Assembly: GCA_037893245.1 (NCBI GenBank)
Contig: JBAIAA010000241.1
Span: 124,001 to 188,000, forward strand
Reading direction: 5' to 3'
Length of the DNA stretch: 64,000 nucleotides
DNA from: Crossaster papposus
Taxonomy: Eukaryota > Echinodermata > Asteroidea > Velatida > Solasteridae
Shown piece by piece: positions 9,345 to 21,643 of the stretch. Below the pieces are notes generated by a model. The model saw only the letters and a list, made by a program, of their open reading frames with translations. It was not told the DNA's origin and did not search any database. The first letter of the stretch is position 1, and each line of letters begins with the position of its first letter. A program made the position numbers and the translations under genes.

Positions 9345-11480
9345 CGGCACCCGGAATTTTACCTCCTGCTCACGACTTCCAACTCGGCACCTGACCGACT
9401 CGGCACCTAACCAACTCGGCACCTGACCTCGGCACCCCATGGGCCGTGCCCGAACTACCATCTACATTAGTTTTATACATTTCAAGAAAAACTATATTAC
9501 ACAAAATATATAAAACGAACATTTACAGCTCAGCTAGCCGGCCCGCGCGACAGACGTCGGCGCGCGCCCTGCAGCGGTACATCCGCCGAGTTACCCTTCC
9601 ACTCAGCATTTGGGGCCAGTATGCGGTGTAGGCCTATTATGACAAAAACGGACTCATTATATTGTGAGAGCATTGTACATTCTTAAGTGGAGATATTATT
9701 ACCATTAGGAGCCGAGACAGGGTTAATAAACTTAGGTAATAGAGTCCGATTTTTATAGCAGTCTGAAGTTCATGGCGAAGGTGTACCGCGTATGCGGGCA
9801 ATGCACTGCACTGGTAACAGCGAACCCCGACGCACAGGGCTTTTTCCCGGCCCCATGAATGCGCGTTAACGGCAACCCACCAGGCCCAGGCCCCCGGGCC
9901 CGGCGACGGAGCCGAGCGTTTCTGGTCTTGCTGATTTGTTTGATACTTAGGCCTACATAATTGTATCTATATCTTTTTGTTTCGTAGGGTGTAGACCCTA
10001 CCGCCCACATCGGTATTTTGTGCTATAATGACGTAGGCCTATTATTATGTAAAGAACTAAAGGTACGATTCAGTTGTAAGTTGGTTTATGTATTTTTTCC
10101 TTTATTTTTCCTTTGTTATTTGTCCACCTTTCCCCCCTTTTTATGATAATTCATAATTTATATTATTAAATTTAATAATTGCAAGAATGTGAGGGTAGGG
10201 CATGAATTCCATACAGCCCCTCAGACCCCCTGCACAAAGTATATGGGCCCCGAGAGAAAAGGTCTAAGTATTTTCAGTAGCTTGAATTTTGTTCACTCCG
10301 AAATTAGTGTTTCTTTATCAGATTTACAACTTGTGGTACTTTTCAAGTCATTTAAAGGAATGAATGAGTGGCGGCTGTGTATGCAATGCTTTCCCACAAG
10401 AATCCCGCTAGCCCAACTACTAGACATCGGGAACCTTTTTTATGGCAACTTTGCTGAATATTGAACATAATATATGAACCCCTCAATTTTTTTTTTAATT
10501 GTAGAATTTGCTCAGAATATAATAATTTCATTACAAATCTTTAGATTTTTTGGATTTCCTCACAACTTCCTTTTTTTCCCCATTTCATTAGAAATTCCTT
10601 GAGAAGTAAAAAAAATCCTTAAAATAAGGAAATGTCCTTGAAAGTGGAAGCACGGAGTTGACATGACCAGTTGACAGGCAACGCCCGGCAACAAAGTACC
10701 CGCTTAACGCTGATTGGTCTTCGTCGCTACACATCACAACGGGCACAAAAGGATGCCGACTTCTGAACCTTCCAGTTTGGCGCTCGCGTCTGTGGAGGAT
10801 GCTGAGCCGCTGGCCCATTGAAAAGGGATCTCATCAGTCCAGCGTGTCGCTTTGGTCTAGTATAATGGGTGATGATGCAAACATTCTCATCGAAATTGAA
10901 GAGAGTGGCAAAAAACCCGTATGGACTGATATGTCACTGTCTGCATCTATATCTGTATGTGTTCAGGGCCAACCAAGAACAAGTCTGACAATTGCAAAAA
11001 TGACACGGACCACAACAACGTGCTTTAACTTTTGTTGGATTTTTCTCTTCGTGAAAACTAACGACGATTCAGGAAAATTTTTACATTGATTAATTCTCAT
11101 GCGTGATCTCGAATTATTCTTATCTGATTTTTAGAAAATACCTTTTCCAAGAAGTTCGTTTCAATCCACTTAATCGATTTCGGCCAAAAAAGAATTTCGA
11201 AAACATATTGATTCTTGCCAGATTTGTCCCTTCGAATTTTGTTCGATCATTTTGTGTCCTTTTTCTATATGTACGTTTAATGGTTTTCTATATGTTACTC
11301 ATGCATCTGAATTAATTCAGGTGCCGAGTCGGTCAGGTGCCGAGTCGGTCAGGTGCCGAGTTGGTTTTTGTGCAGGTGCCGAGTTGGTGGGTGCCGAGTT
11401 GGCAAGGTGCCGAGTTGGTGGGTGCCGACTTGGCAAGGTGCCGAGTTGGTGGGTGCCGACTTGACCAGGTGCCGAAGTGA
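9345..11480. mobile_element. Element ended by inverted ACTCGGCACC minisatellites
   Basis: The left zone (about 9,340-9,435) repeats ACTCGGCACCTGACC-like units; the right zone (about 11,325-11,480) carries the reverse complement, GGTGCCGAGTTGG-like units. Flanks outside the arrays are GTTCTCATGGTA (9,327-9,338) and GTTCTCATAGTA (about 11,490-11,501), a candidate duplicated target. The interior has no transposase. It holds a CG-rich patch at 9,540-9,600, another at 9,780-9,915 with a run of GGCCCAGGCCCCCGGGCCC, and AT-rich sequence near 10,080-10,170. A short ORF at 10,868-11,089 begins MGDDANILIEIEESGKK and is unidentified. Confidence 0.55.
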
Positions 11481-11629
11481 CCGACATTCGTTCTCATAGT
11501 ACATGTACACATGTACCAATACGATTACGATGTTTAATAATTTTTCAACATTTACCGGTACTCGATCGGTAGGCCTACCTTGGATTCCGAGTTGGAACTA
11601 TGGCTTTTTAAACAGCAGCAGTTAACGTT

Positions 11630-11676
11630 ATGGGGAACTGCCTGGGTTCATGTTTTGGTTCTATCCGACGAAGAAG
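11630..11676 (+). CDS. Host gene exon 1: myristoylation/palmitoylation-type N-terminus
   Basis: ATG 11,630 gives MGNCLGSCFGSIRRR followed by a good donor (AG|GTAAAT, intron from 11,677). Gly2 with the small and basic residues after it fits N-myristoylation. Cys4 and Cys8 fit palmitoylation and the Arg cluster would help membrane attachment, so the product is probably tethered to a membrane. The exon leaves two bases (AG), which the T at 17,281 completes as a Ser codon. It sits between two mobile elements. I do not recognise the protein. Exon assembly is by eye and unproven. Confidence 0.5.
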
Positions 11677-11699
11677 GTAAATTATTATACTACTGACAC

Positions 11700-12020
11700 T
11701 AGTCCTTCATGATTTGAGGTGTGCGATCGCACCCCCACGCCATCGCACACCTAAAGCTTCCTGAGAATTGTGAATAATTGCACGCCTGAATCCTGCTGTA
11801 CCGCACACCTCTTCATACATTTACAGCATAAGTAAACTTCCTAATTTGTGAAAAAAAAGTGGTGAAGAGAAGATGAATATTATATTTTAGATGCCATATT
11901 GTTGCACTGCGGTCCCAGCCTGGACCACAGAATCACACGCCAAGAAAAATCACACGCCTAGAACAATTCAGGTGTGCCTTTTTCACACGCCTGTGATTTT
12001 CAAACCAGAAGGACTGCCGA
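11700..12020. mobile_element. CACACGCC/GGTGTGCG-repeat element fragment
   Basis: GGTGTGCGATCGCACC and related GGTGTGC and CACACGCC words recur. About 11,800-12,010 matches 56,330-56,540 in the same orientation, with shared blocks TTTACAGCATAA, TGGACCACAGAAT and CACACGCCTGTGATTTT. This is therefore a dispersed family. No coding sequence. Confidence 0.55.
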
Positions 12021-12030
12021 GTACTGCGTC

Positions 12031-12906
12031 CGAGTTACTGGACTCTAGTTATCGCTTTTTTAACAATTTGACATCATCTGGCGCTATACAGACGGACGAG
12101 TCCGAGGAAGTACAACATGAATCAGGCCAAATGTCTTAAATGTGGTTCCAAATGTCGCCAAAATCCACAAAAATATTTAACAAAATCCCCTAAATCGCCT
12201 TCCATATGTGTCCAAGATCAACTTTCTGGGCTTCGGTGATATTCGCAAACAATTTCTGACCTGCAAATCCAGGAAATTCGACGACGATATTCAAAGTAGT
12301 GTGCACTGTTGCTCGCCATTTTCAAAAGTGAACCCAAATGTTTATGGATACGGTAGCCCGGACCGGACATAATCAGTGGTGATTATTTTTCAATGTCGTG
12401 AATATTTACGACTGGTCGTAAATATAATTTGTGGCATCGTAAATTTTTCACGACTAGTGAATATGTTTGCCAGGTCGTGAAAAATGATGACGTAATTTTT
12501 TTTTTTTACAACCATTCGTAAATAAATTTACAACGTCGCAAAATAAAGTTTACCACCGATTATGTCCCGTCTGGGCCACCGTATCCGTCAAAAATTTGAA
12601 GATGGCGAGCAACAGTGCACACTACTTTGAATATCATCGTCGAATTTCCTGGATTTGCAGACCTGTTAGAAATTGTTTGCGAATATCACCGAAGCCTAGA
12701 AAGTTGATCTTGGACACATATGGAACCCAAAAATTTAGGAGATTTTGAGGTATTTTGTTAAGTATTTGTGTGGATTTTGGAGACATTTTGAACCACATTT
12801 AAGACATTTGGCCTGAAGCATGTTGTACTTCCTCGGACTCTAGTACTTAGTAGCGCCAGATAATGTCCAAATGTTAAAAAAGCAATAACTAGAGCCCAGT
12901 AACTCG
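12031..12906. mobile_element. Foldback element, ~876 bp, centred near 12,470
   Basis: The left arm begins CGAGTTACTGGACTCTAGTT and the right arm ends with its approximate reverse complement near 12,906. Arms of about 400 bases pair through blocks such as GAGCAACAGTGCACAC and CAAACAATTTCTGACCTGCA. The centre carries several TCGTAAAT and GTCGTGAA words in both orientations. No ORF of note; probably a non-autonomous DNA transposon. Confidence 0.75.
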
Positions 12907-14335
12907 GACTAAAACTACTGGTACTACTGCTAATGCTATACCCGTGAACGTGGCGACCTAATTTTAATACACCGCCACGCGCTGTTGTTATTTTAAACAC
13001 GAGAAATTTATTGATAAAAGCCGCATGTCATTTTCCAGCCCGATTTGATAACATTTTCCTGTTAATTACTAACTCATGCCCTTGTACAACAAATTTTGCA
13101 AGCACATTACCTAGCAAAACGATGAACTGTGGAGAGTTTTTAACTTTAGTGCAAACCTTGAACAGTAAAAAAAGCTACCTTCCGCGTTACGAGGCAAGTT
13201 TTTAAAAAAAATTGGCGGCAAAAGGAAAGTTTGTTTAACATAATATTGGCCGAATTTGGTGTCAATCTGGATTTGCTCCCAATCTGGATTTGCTCAATTT
13301 AATGCGCCCTCTTGCGTTCTTATTTGGCACCTTATTTTGTCATTGCCGTCGCGTCCGGCCTGCCTGGCGGGGTTTTTATGTGGTTTTGTTTCCTTATGTT
13401 TTTTTAAGACACTCAAATATAGTGAGGTTAAAAAACAGTTTTGTAAGAGAATGGCTTCGATTGTTCTCAAAAAGTGCGTAGCTTGCGCAATTTTCAAAAG
13501 TGGCGCAAGGATTGCGCAACAAAAATGTTGCGTAGCCGCGCCATTTCCTTACGAAAGCATTTCACGAAACTTGGCGTAGCTGCGCAACATTTTAAACGGC
13601 GTTTACGACGACTGTTTGCGTACATTTGTGTTTCTTCATGAAATCGTCATTGTACCACCTACGCCCACCATTTTGAAAATAGTTTTGTCCGACTTTCCGA
13701 GAAATCGAGCGGCAACAATTACAAATTCTGTCACAGGTAAAATAGTAATTCCTTTACTTCAATCATAAAACTATGAGTGTCTTTCATCAAGCTTAATCAG
13801 TGAGCAATGACGGGCTCCACGTCAATTACGATTTGCTGGTAAGATAGGTCATTTCAGTCGCTACGCCATATCTTACGGCGATCGCGAAATAACACAAATA
13901 ACATAAGAATAACTGCTCGACGCCGGTTAAAAACGAATGCCGTTTTTCGTGCTTTTCTCGGCATCCATGATTGTAAAACTTCGGACAGGTCAGTTAAATG
14001 ATAATTTACTATAAAATGTAACCCTACAAATCTACCCATTCATGATAATTCAACCAATTACCAATGGTGTATTCTACCTTAAAAAATCATTGTTTGGGGA
14101 GTAAATCTCAGTCGATTTCGCTCGTGTTTTTTTACTTTTAATGCAGCAATCAGCGATATCCAATATGGCATCTGTATCAACGGTGATTTCCCATCATGCT
14201 TTGCGCCAACCCCAGGAGAGCTGCGAAAAAAAGTTTGCGCTGCAAATTTGGGATGTGCAGTAGGATGTGCAGTAGGATGCGCAGTAGGATGCGTAGTAGC
14301 ATGATTGCGCTCACTAATACTGGTGCATACACGGT
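12907..14335. other. Non-coding; scattered repeat fragments
   Basis: No gene seen. At 13,460-13,600 the words GCGTAGC and GCGCAA repeat in both orientations. About 13,870-14,090 matches 60,170-60,366 directly (shared blocks AACATAAGAATAACTGCTCG, GGCATCCATGA and the end ACCAATGGTGTATTCTACCT). GGATGTGCAGTA-type units repeat at 14,240-14,300. Confidence 0.55.
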
Positions 14336-15706
14336 GGGTCTTTCCATAAATAAGGGGGCCAAAGCGTGACATATGGTGTTATATCTCAATAGATAATGTA
14401 CTTTCTATATTCTTTGCATACAAGTGGTGGGGATAGCTCATACGTTTATTGTATAACTTCAATTTCTTGAATTAGATGTTTTGTTTTCATATACGATCCA
14501 AAACTATCCATCACATTGTAACGGAGACACCGGTGTCTCAGTTACAGTGTGAAGTGTGAAACTTGTGACTTGTTTTGCCATAAATTAGTAGGTTTTCATT
14601 GAAAATTTAAATTTCAAAGGGTAATATGTAAACATTATTGGTATACTGTAATTCAGCTATTTTCAATGAAAACCTTCAAACGTTGGCCAAGCAGTAAAGG
14701 CCGACAGTTTTACGCGACAGTTTTACGCGTAACCGTGACAGTTTTACGCGTAACCGTGACACTGGTGTCTTTGTTACACCGTGACTCAAAAAGTCCTGTC
14801 TCTCTTATTATGCATCATAAATGTCTGAATCTAGCAAAGTGCATAGTAATACATGCTACATACATGTACATGTAGCATGTGGCTCATTCTATAAATTTGG
14901 GGTCCAAGGTGTGACATGGGGGTTCAAATTTTAAATTGCTTTAATTGACAGTTTAAATGCATTTTTACCTAGTCCCAAGTATCAATATTTATGATTTAAT
15001 TATCATTAGTGAACAGCTTTATGTATGAAAATTTTTCAGCCGTTTGAATTAAAGGGCAGCCTAAATATTACCAAGGTAACAGGGACGGGAAAATTTGCAA
15101 TGCCCACCCATGTAAAAGGATGAAGCTTGACTATTTTAAGATGCCTTTTTCAACCATTAGGCAGAGTTTCATATGGGAATTAATAAATATAATATAGAAT
15201 GAGCCACATGCTACATGTAGCATGTATTACTATGCACTTTGCTAGATTCAGACATTTATGATGCATAATAAGAGAGACGGGACTTTTTGAGTCACGGTGT
15301 AACAAAGACACCAGTGTCACGGTTACGCGTAAAACTGTTGACCTTTACTGCTTGGCCAACGTTTGAAGGTTTTCATTGAAAATAGCTGAATTACAGTATA
15401 CCAATGATGTTTACATATTACCCTTTGAAATTAAAATTTTCAATGAAAACCTACTAATTTATGGCAAAACAAGTCACAAGTTTCACACTTCACACTGTAA
15501 CTGAGACACCGGTGTCTCCGTTACAATGTGATGGATAGTTTTGGATCGTATATGAAAACAAAACATCTGATTCAAGAAATTGAAGTTATACAATAAACGT
15601 ATGAGCTATCCCCACCACTTGTATGCAAAGAATATAGAAAGTACATTATCTTTTGAGATATAACACCATATGTCACGCTTTGGCCCCCTTATTTATGGAA
15701 AGACCC
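14336..15706. mobile_element. Foldback element family A, copy 1, with nested insert
   Basis: Ends are GGGTCTTTCCATAAATAAGG and its reverse complement. Arms of about 540 bases are almost identical and contain the dyad GACACCGGTGTCTC beside GTTAC words (CCGTTACA, CAGTTACAG) and GTGTCACGGTTACGCG. A second inverted repeat, GGCTCATTCTATA at 14,881 and TATAGAATGAGCC ending 15,206, marks a nested ~326 bp insert in the loop. No transposase. Confidence 0.85.
14881..15206. mobile_element. Nested small element in foldback loop
   Basis: A perfect 13-base inverted repeat GGCTCATTCTATA bounds 326 bases. Copy 2 of the host element (36,511-37,478) lacks this sequence, confirming it is a secondary insertion. 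Confidence 0.7.
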
Positions 15707-17280
15707 ACATCCATGTATGATTATTTTAATCGTCATGCCAATCGGCTGCATCACCCGTTTTAATTGCTGCCTGAAGCGTATACAAATTAAATGGACATTA
15801 TCCGTTAAACTTCTTGCAGATAGCACAATGCGCAATATGGATGTATGGTTAGTATGGACGTACATACATTTGTACATGTACATGTATAATACACGTTATT
15901 TTTTTATAGTTTTTCCCATCGCGCAGTGTGCACTTTACGTTTGACATACGACGAACACATGAATTATGGGATATACAAAATTATAATACAATTTATATTC
16001 AATGTATACATATGTAGCTCCATTTAAAGCTCTTAGGCGTTTTACATGCAATAATACCGGTACAAATATTTACGTTATTTAAGTTTTAAAACTAAAAGGA
16101 TGCCAACTTACATGCAAGTAAAACAAAATATAACAATGAAAAAATATTAATCGTGAAGATCAATACATTAAAATTACTTTACGCCGAGGTATAAAACCAC
16201 CAAGTTATGAAAAATCAATTAACATTAACCCTAACTCCCTACACAACAAAGGAAGTTGGAGGATTTTGAAGGAATTGTATTGTTTAATAACAATGGTGAG
16301 GGAGTTAGGGTTAATATACCATTATCCCTGACTGTTTTTAAACTGCAAATGAGTTGAATAAATAGAACTAAATACAATAATAAATACTAACATTATAACA
16401 ATGAAGTAGCTAGGATTAAAAGTGAGGATTAGGATTATACGGAATAGTTTACAAATAAAATAAAAAGAAAATACTAGGCCTGTGATTAACAACATAAAAC
16501 ACATGCACTGACCTACATGTACATGTACCGGTACATGTACAAAAAAAAGAGATTCAACAAATTACACGAAATAAAGGAATTAACAAACTTGATAAAACTT
16601 AAAGTTAATATTATACTTTAAAAAAGTAAAACTGTTCAGATGTTGCTCTGAAATACTTGACAAGGGATTACAAATGTATGTATGCATAGAGTAAGACTGA
16701 GTTACATGTACCGGTACCATAATTCATGATCTACATTGACATAAAAGCAATGGATGACTAAAAACTGGGAAATGTGCATGGGTAAAAATCTTGGAATTAT
16801 GGGTAAAAAGCTTGGAATTATGGGTAAAATCTACTGCTAAAGTGTTGTTTATGGAAGGTGCTGATGCACGGTACATTGGAAGTACATTGTATACTGCATG
16901 TCTCTCGTGGACAACCAAACACCTCAATTTGGGGGTTAATCGTTACCTCGCCTACAAAATACTAATTATAACAAATAAGCAGTATACTACATGTACTTGT
17001 ACACAAAAGTATGTACATTAATTGGCTTACAATTTTGTGAATGTATTTTAGTACATGTACCAGTACAGTATACACTGTAATACCCCCAAAGGATTGCGCT
17101 ACATTATTATAGTTAAGTAACAACACAGTTAACAAATATCATACAGTACGGGTACACTGCCCACTGCCTGTATGTAGGAGCAACCAAAATGTTACATCAA
17201 CCCTGTATGAGTGTACAGTACTTACATGTAAAAGAAAATTCTTTCTACTTATTATTGCCCTTTTGATTTTAAATTTTTAG
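15707..17280 (+). other. Probable intron 1 remainder of the host gene
   Basis: No gene seen. It is rich in TACATGTA and ACCGGTAC words. A compact hairpin at 16,224-16,315 has the 17-base arms ATTAACCCTAACTCCCT and its reverse complement. A related word, AACCCTAACTCCCTA, recurs near 28,473. Confidence 0.5.
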
Positions 17281-17353
17281 TAAGATTAACTACTTCAGAG
17301 GACAATACAAAGAGTACAACGTTGGAATTGAATTTGAAAGCCTCATTGAGGAC
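17281..17353 (+). CDS. Host gene exon 2
   Basis: A 73-base exon lies between an acceptor (AAATTTTTAG, ending 17,280) and a strong donor (GAC|GTAAGT). The phase carried from exon 1 gives KINYFRGQYKEYNVG then IEFESLIED, ending in phase 0. The other two frames are less protein-like and one begins with a stop. The charged, helical sequence would lead into the coiled-coil-like exon at 55,432. Confidence 0.5.
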
Positions 17354-18021
17354 GTAAGTATTGAACCTTTTGTATGGTGTATACATGTGGGTGTTTACAT
17401 AAATGTTGAGGCCAGAGTGTGACATTAGGGGTCAAATTTTAAAATAATTATATGAAATTCAGCTTCACCTGGTTTTGTAGTCTAGGGTTTACATTTTGTC
17501 AAAAACAAAACCATTTTCCTGTACCGGTAACGCGATTCGTTTTAGAGTAAAAACATTATAAAACAGCACTTGGGACACAAATTCCACCTGAAATAGTGAC
17601 ACCAATTTGTGTCAGAGCTCTTACAAGCATACAGTATTGTTGACATAATGGTAATGACTTTATTTAAGTTTAAAAATAACTTTCACACTATCTTTGTTCA
17701 ACATTAGTTGTAAATCGATCATCAAGTTTCACGAAATTCAGCATATTATGACAATTTACTCTCACTGTGTATGAAATTGTCATATCTTTAAAAAAATTCA
17801 CTTGCTTTTTTCTGAAATCACATTTGACGGCACAAGCAGCAACTATGAAGAGCAATTATAGTTGACAAACACCACTAGAAAGCATGTAATTGTAAGTAAA
17901 TTCTGGTGTTTACTGACATTTCACCTGTAACGCTGACACCAAATATTTGGTGTCACGGTTACAGAGTGACACTCCTAATAAACTAAACTATACACTACAC
18001 TAAACCTACACTGGTACTTAT
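17354..18021. other. Intron 2 start; GTTAC-dyad sequence
   Basis: No gene seen. It contains ACATAAATGTTGAGGCCAGA and GTGTGACATTAGGGG, words found in other elements of the window, and the dyad CTGTAACGCTGACACC paired with GGTGTCACGGTTACAG at about 17,926-17,968. The same half-dyad recurs near 23,441. Confidence 0.45.
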
Positions 18022-18419
18022 AGACCATGGGACGAGTGCGATTATTGTGTTCGTTCGTGATCCCCATTTTGGTACAAAATGAAAACATCGAAGTTCATTC
18101 AAGTTGTTGTTGCTAAATACAAAATGACTGTTCATTTGTGCAAAAGTGGCACTTTTGGTGTATTTTTGGCGAAAATATGGACTGATTTTTTATTTTTTTA
18201 CAAAACTTGCCGTTACTTGAACCTAGGCTTTGGCCCGTGTTTGGCTCCAGCGTTATTGCCAAACTGCATAACTGAAGCCAAAACTTGAAACACAGTTTCA
18301 TTTAACAAAACGGCACTCACGTGACTAAACCTAAATTGTGACCAATCGGAAATACGGTGTTATGAGTCTTCATCGGTATCCAATCAGCGCTCTCGTTACG
18401 CACAGTTTCTGACCCGGTG

Positions 18420-19319
18420 GGTGACGTATATTTTTTTTACACTGCAGCGAATTTTTTTTTGTCCTAACACTGGAATTTCCACTCTTGAAAAGAGACTAGA
18501 GAATACGAAGTCGTGTACATTTATGTACAGTGTACAGCGCGCGTAAAAATAGACCGTGCATGCGTGTACACATCCACATAGTATGATCCTACATTGTTTG
18601 TACAAATACAATTAATTAGCTCCTTGCTCCATGGCTCCATCATATTGCTCCATGGCTCCATTATATTGCTCCATGGCTCCATTATATTGCTTCATGGCTC
18701 CATTATATTGCTTCATGGCTGAACTGATCTGAGTCGAGCACGATGAACTGTGATCCATCCAGGATTTTCAAAAAGGAGAGGTCAGGGGCACTTAACCCCC
18801 CCCCCCCCCCCCCCCCCCCCTTCTACCCCAATCACACTACCCCCTTTTTCGGGCATGTTTCCATATCAAGATGCAAAATGTATTCTTCCATGCCACAAGT
18901 AACTGCATTAATTATCAAATTCAAACATGAAAAGTGAAAACAAAAAGTAAAAAACCCAGCAAAACCAAGATGGATTGAAAAATTAATTTAGGAATAACGC
19001 TATAATACTGGTGATAGTGTTTGAAATTAGTACGATGTAATGTTATTGTATCGTATTACGATTGAGGATCGAAGCACAAAAGAGAACAAAGGGAACAAAG
19101 GATCTTCGAAGGCTGGTTTACTTGTCCGAATTCGGTCCTCGATCGTTGGGGTAAGCGCTAGGTAATGGGGTTAGGGTATAGTAAAGGAACAAAGGAAAAC
19201 ACAATATCGATCCTCGGTCGTTATGTGGTTCACGACTATATTCGCACGTATTCATAGACTTGTTACAAGGCCGTAAATACAGATTAAACCCTTCGCTGCG
19301 GTGTAAAAAAAATATACGC
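18420..19319. mobile_element. 900 bp insertion with 9-base target duplication
   Basis: GACCCGGTG occurs on both sides (18,411-18,419 and 19,320-19,328) and only once in the uninterrupted copy (CACCGGGTC at 53,464-53,472). The ends share GTATATTTTTTTTACAC then GCAGCGAA in inverted orientation. Inside are a GCTCCATGGCTCCATTATAT tandem array (18,627-18,720), a poly(C) run (about 18,799-18,820), and a ~190 bp segment shared with 29,757-29,945. Eight- or nine-base duplications fit the hAT, P, Merlin or Mutator groups; the superfamily is not fixed. Confidence 0.8.
19053..19240. repeat. Short dispersed repeat, copy 1
   Basis: About 190 bases matching 29,757-29,945: shared blocks AGAGAACAAAGGGAACAAAG, TTGTCCGAATTC and CAATATCGATCCTCGGTCG. 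The ends are weakly inverted (CGATTGAGGATCGA and TCGATCCTCGGTCG), suggesting a MITE. Confidence 0.7.
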
Positions 19320-19342
19320 GACCCGGTGTACAGCAATCCAAC

Positions 19343-19700
19343 ATGGCGGCTTCTAAAGACGACGCCGAGCCTTTATTTACGTGCATTTTGCACTGTGATT
19401 CTGGAGCCAAAGGCAGGGTTTCACCTTCTTCTATTCAAAGCTGGTCTCGCTTCCTCGAGTTTGCTGACAAATGGAAGAGTTTGAAGGGAAAACAGTCAGA
19501 TATTGCGAGATAATTTCTGGCCAAACATGACTCCGCGTTGCAGAGAGCAGATGTGTTAGCATCGGCAGGCGGACCACCGAAACATGTTGGATTTCATCGA
19601 TCTTGTTACGCCCGGTTTACGGACATTAATAAGATAGAGGAAGTCACAGCTGTCCAAGAGAAACGACAAATGGAAATCTTTGAAGCCGGTAGGTGTTGCA
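19343..19700 (+). pseudogene. Exon-like zinc-binding module, copy 1
   Basis: ATG 19,343 begins MAASKDDAEPLFTCILHCD and continues with SWSRFLEFADKWKSLKGKQS. An in-frame TAA follows at about 19,511, after which HDSALQRAD, HVGFHRSCYARFTDI and VQEKRQMEIFEAG follow in the same frame. The end (GCCGGTAGGT) could be a donor. The C-x3-HC and HRSCY pattern resembles the Cys-rich start of the ORF at 4,025, so this is probably the first exon of a related transposon protein. The inverted copy at 53,192-53,449 has an intact codon at the stop position but is frameshifted later; each copy is broken independently. Confidence 0.6.
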
Positions 19701-19924
19701 GTAACGTTCAGGCCTATAGCCCATGAATATTTGTTGTCTGTTGTCGAATGAATGCGCATGATCCTGCCTCCACTTTATCACTTTAGACTTTGTTTAGGGC
19801 AGGGCGAAGTTTATAACACCTTACTTAGGCTTAGTGTTTGTTTGTGGTTCCAAAAAAAGATTCTGATGCTCTTAAATGACATTTACGACAACAGGCCACC
19901 GCCATATTATCTTAACTATGATGT

Positions 19925-21355
19925 GGTGGCGGTGGCGGCGCTGCGCTGCGCGGATGTGCTGGTGGCGGCGCGCTTGGGCAGATTTTTCACTGCAACGCTC
20001 GCGCGCTTCTTTTTGGCTTTCGCCGTACGAGCGCCAGCGACGTGACCGAGCATCGTCATGTCGGCGCCGGGCGACTGTACGATTTGCATGGCAGGCGTTG
20101 GGAGCGACGTCTGCTCGACCGTCACGGGCGGCGCCAGCAGCGCTTTTGCGCCCGTTTGCGCCCACCACTGCGCATCCTCTTTGAAGAGGAGCTCGATGAT
20201 GGTGGCCGGCGACGGCGGCAGCAGCGCTTTGACGCCCGTGTGCGCCCACCACTGCGCATCCTCTTTGAAGAGGCGGGCGATACGCCGCTTGTGCATTTTC
20301 TCGTATGCCGCCTAGAGGCGCGCGCAAATGTACTCGGAGGGTAGACTTGACCCAAGTCGGACTTACCATGGAGTTAAGACTACCAATTTGCTTTCGTCAA
20401 TCCGGCCGAATAGTTATGTGCGCCGTCATCTGGTTGTCGTTCCGCTATCGGCATCAACGCGATGTCATCATGTCAGTGCAGTAAATCCGACTTGACGGAT
20501 CGGCCAATCAAACCCCCCGCGGTGATATGTAGTTATTCATAAATTATTTGCATACGCATCACATGGTTATAAATGCGCGATGTATGCCAAATAAGTCCGC
20601 CAATCGGTACGGACTCGCTAGACCGCTAACGGACTATGGAGGAATGGTAGGCAGTACTGTCACTAGATGCTTTTTTCAAATTAAATAACTGCGTCCATAC
20701 TTCGTTTATTTAGTTAGAGTATGGTATAGTGCAAACTTAACGGCCGGACAATGTACACGATAGCAAGACTATTAAACCGTTTGTACATTTACACATAATG
20801 TACACTATGCACATGTGTATGTACATGTACATTGTACATCACAATGTCCACGTATGTCCGTCACACAACTGGGTCAAAGTTCATATTATTACAGATATAT
20901 GCTAATTCACATTGTTTGTCATTGTCAGATGGTCAGATTTGTATGACAACCCCCTCTGAGAAGTCGAAAATCAAAATTCTGTCCCAATAGAACTCATGCC
21001 CTTGATCTCCTGATCATTTTCGTTATTGGGTTCTTTTCGATTCCGTGGAGCGATCGCGAGTTATTCCAGTCGGACTGAAGAAAGAATAAAATTAACGCAA
21101 AATCGGTGCACTGGCAAAGTAAGGGTGCCGCGGCGCTGCCACTCCCAGCCGGGCGAACCCGTTGGGCGTGACGCTCCCGCGTCACCCTAGATACCATTAA
21201 TTTATGCTTTTAACTCTTGTTTAAATATAAAGCCTCAAAAAATCTTGTAAAACAGGCGGGCTAGTGAAAAAACCTGCGGGCTAGTGAAAAGTCTGGTTCA
21301 CTAGCCCGGCCAGCGAGTGAAAACCCCTGACATATGTACATGTAGAGGTAGCTTA
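19925..21355 (-). other. GC-rich insertion with basic ORF remnant
   Basis: This segment is absent from the inverted copy near 52,955 and is much more GC-rich than its surroundings. On the minus strand a frame reads EYICARL, stop, then AAYEKMHKRRIARLFKED and AQWWAHTGVKALL. The KEDAQWWA(H/Q)TG(V/A)KALL block occurs twice because of an 84-base tandem duplication (about 20,150-20,275). A basic tail AKAKKKRASVAVKNLPKR follows. It looks like a decayed DNA-binding or nuclear protein but I do not recognise it. The part from 20,340 to 21,355 shows no gene. Confidence 0.4.
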
Positions 21356-21612
21356 TGTCAAATAACGTGTACTTCAATTTTGCCAGCTCTGGCTTAGTAC
21401 ATACATGTACACCTATCTTTTATCCCCTTTTTATCAAGGAGGGGTGTGTTTGAGAAAACATTAGGTGTGAGCAATTCTTTGTTTATACAAGGTTACAAAT
21501 AAAACCATACCGGTATCTCAGGAAAATGCAATGTACGGCAAGTTTGCATTTCAAATTGTAAAAATTCCGTTCAACTATAGAAATTGTATTTCAATTTATT
21601 ATTTTGTGGTGC

Positions 21613-21643
<31 letters not shown>

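Noticed and set aside
16224-16315. Telomere-like TTAACCCTAAC
   Set aside because: A single word in a short hairpin, not a TTAGGG array; no interstitial telomere tract.
19872-20369. Several overlapping long ORFs on both strands in the GC-rich block
   Set aside because: High GC removes stops in all frames; only the AAYEKMHKRR/KEDAQWWA frame looks protein-like, and it is interrupted.
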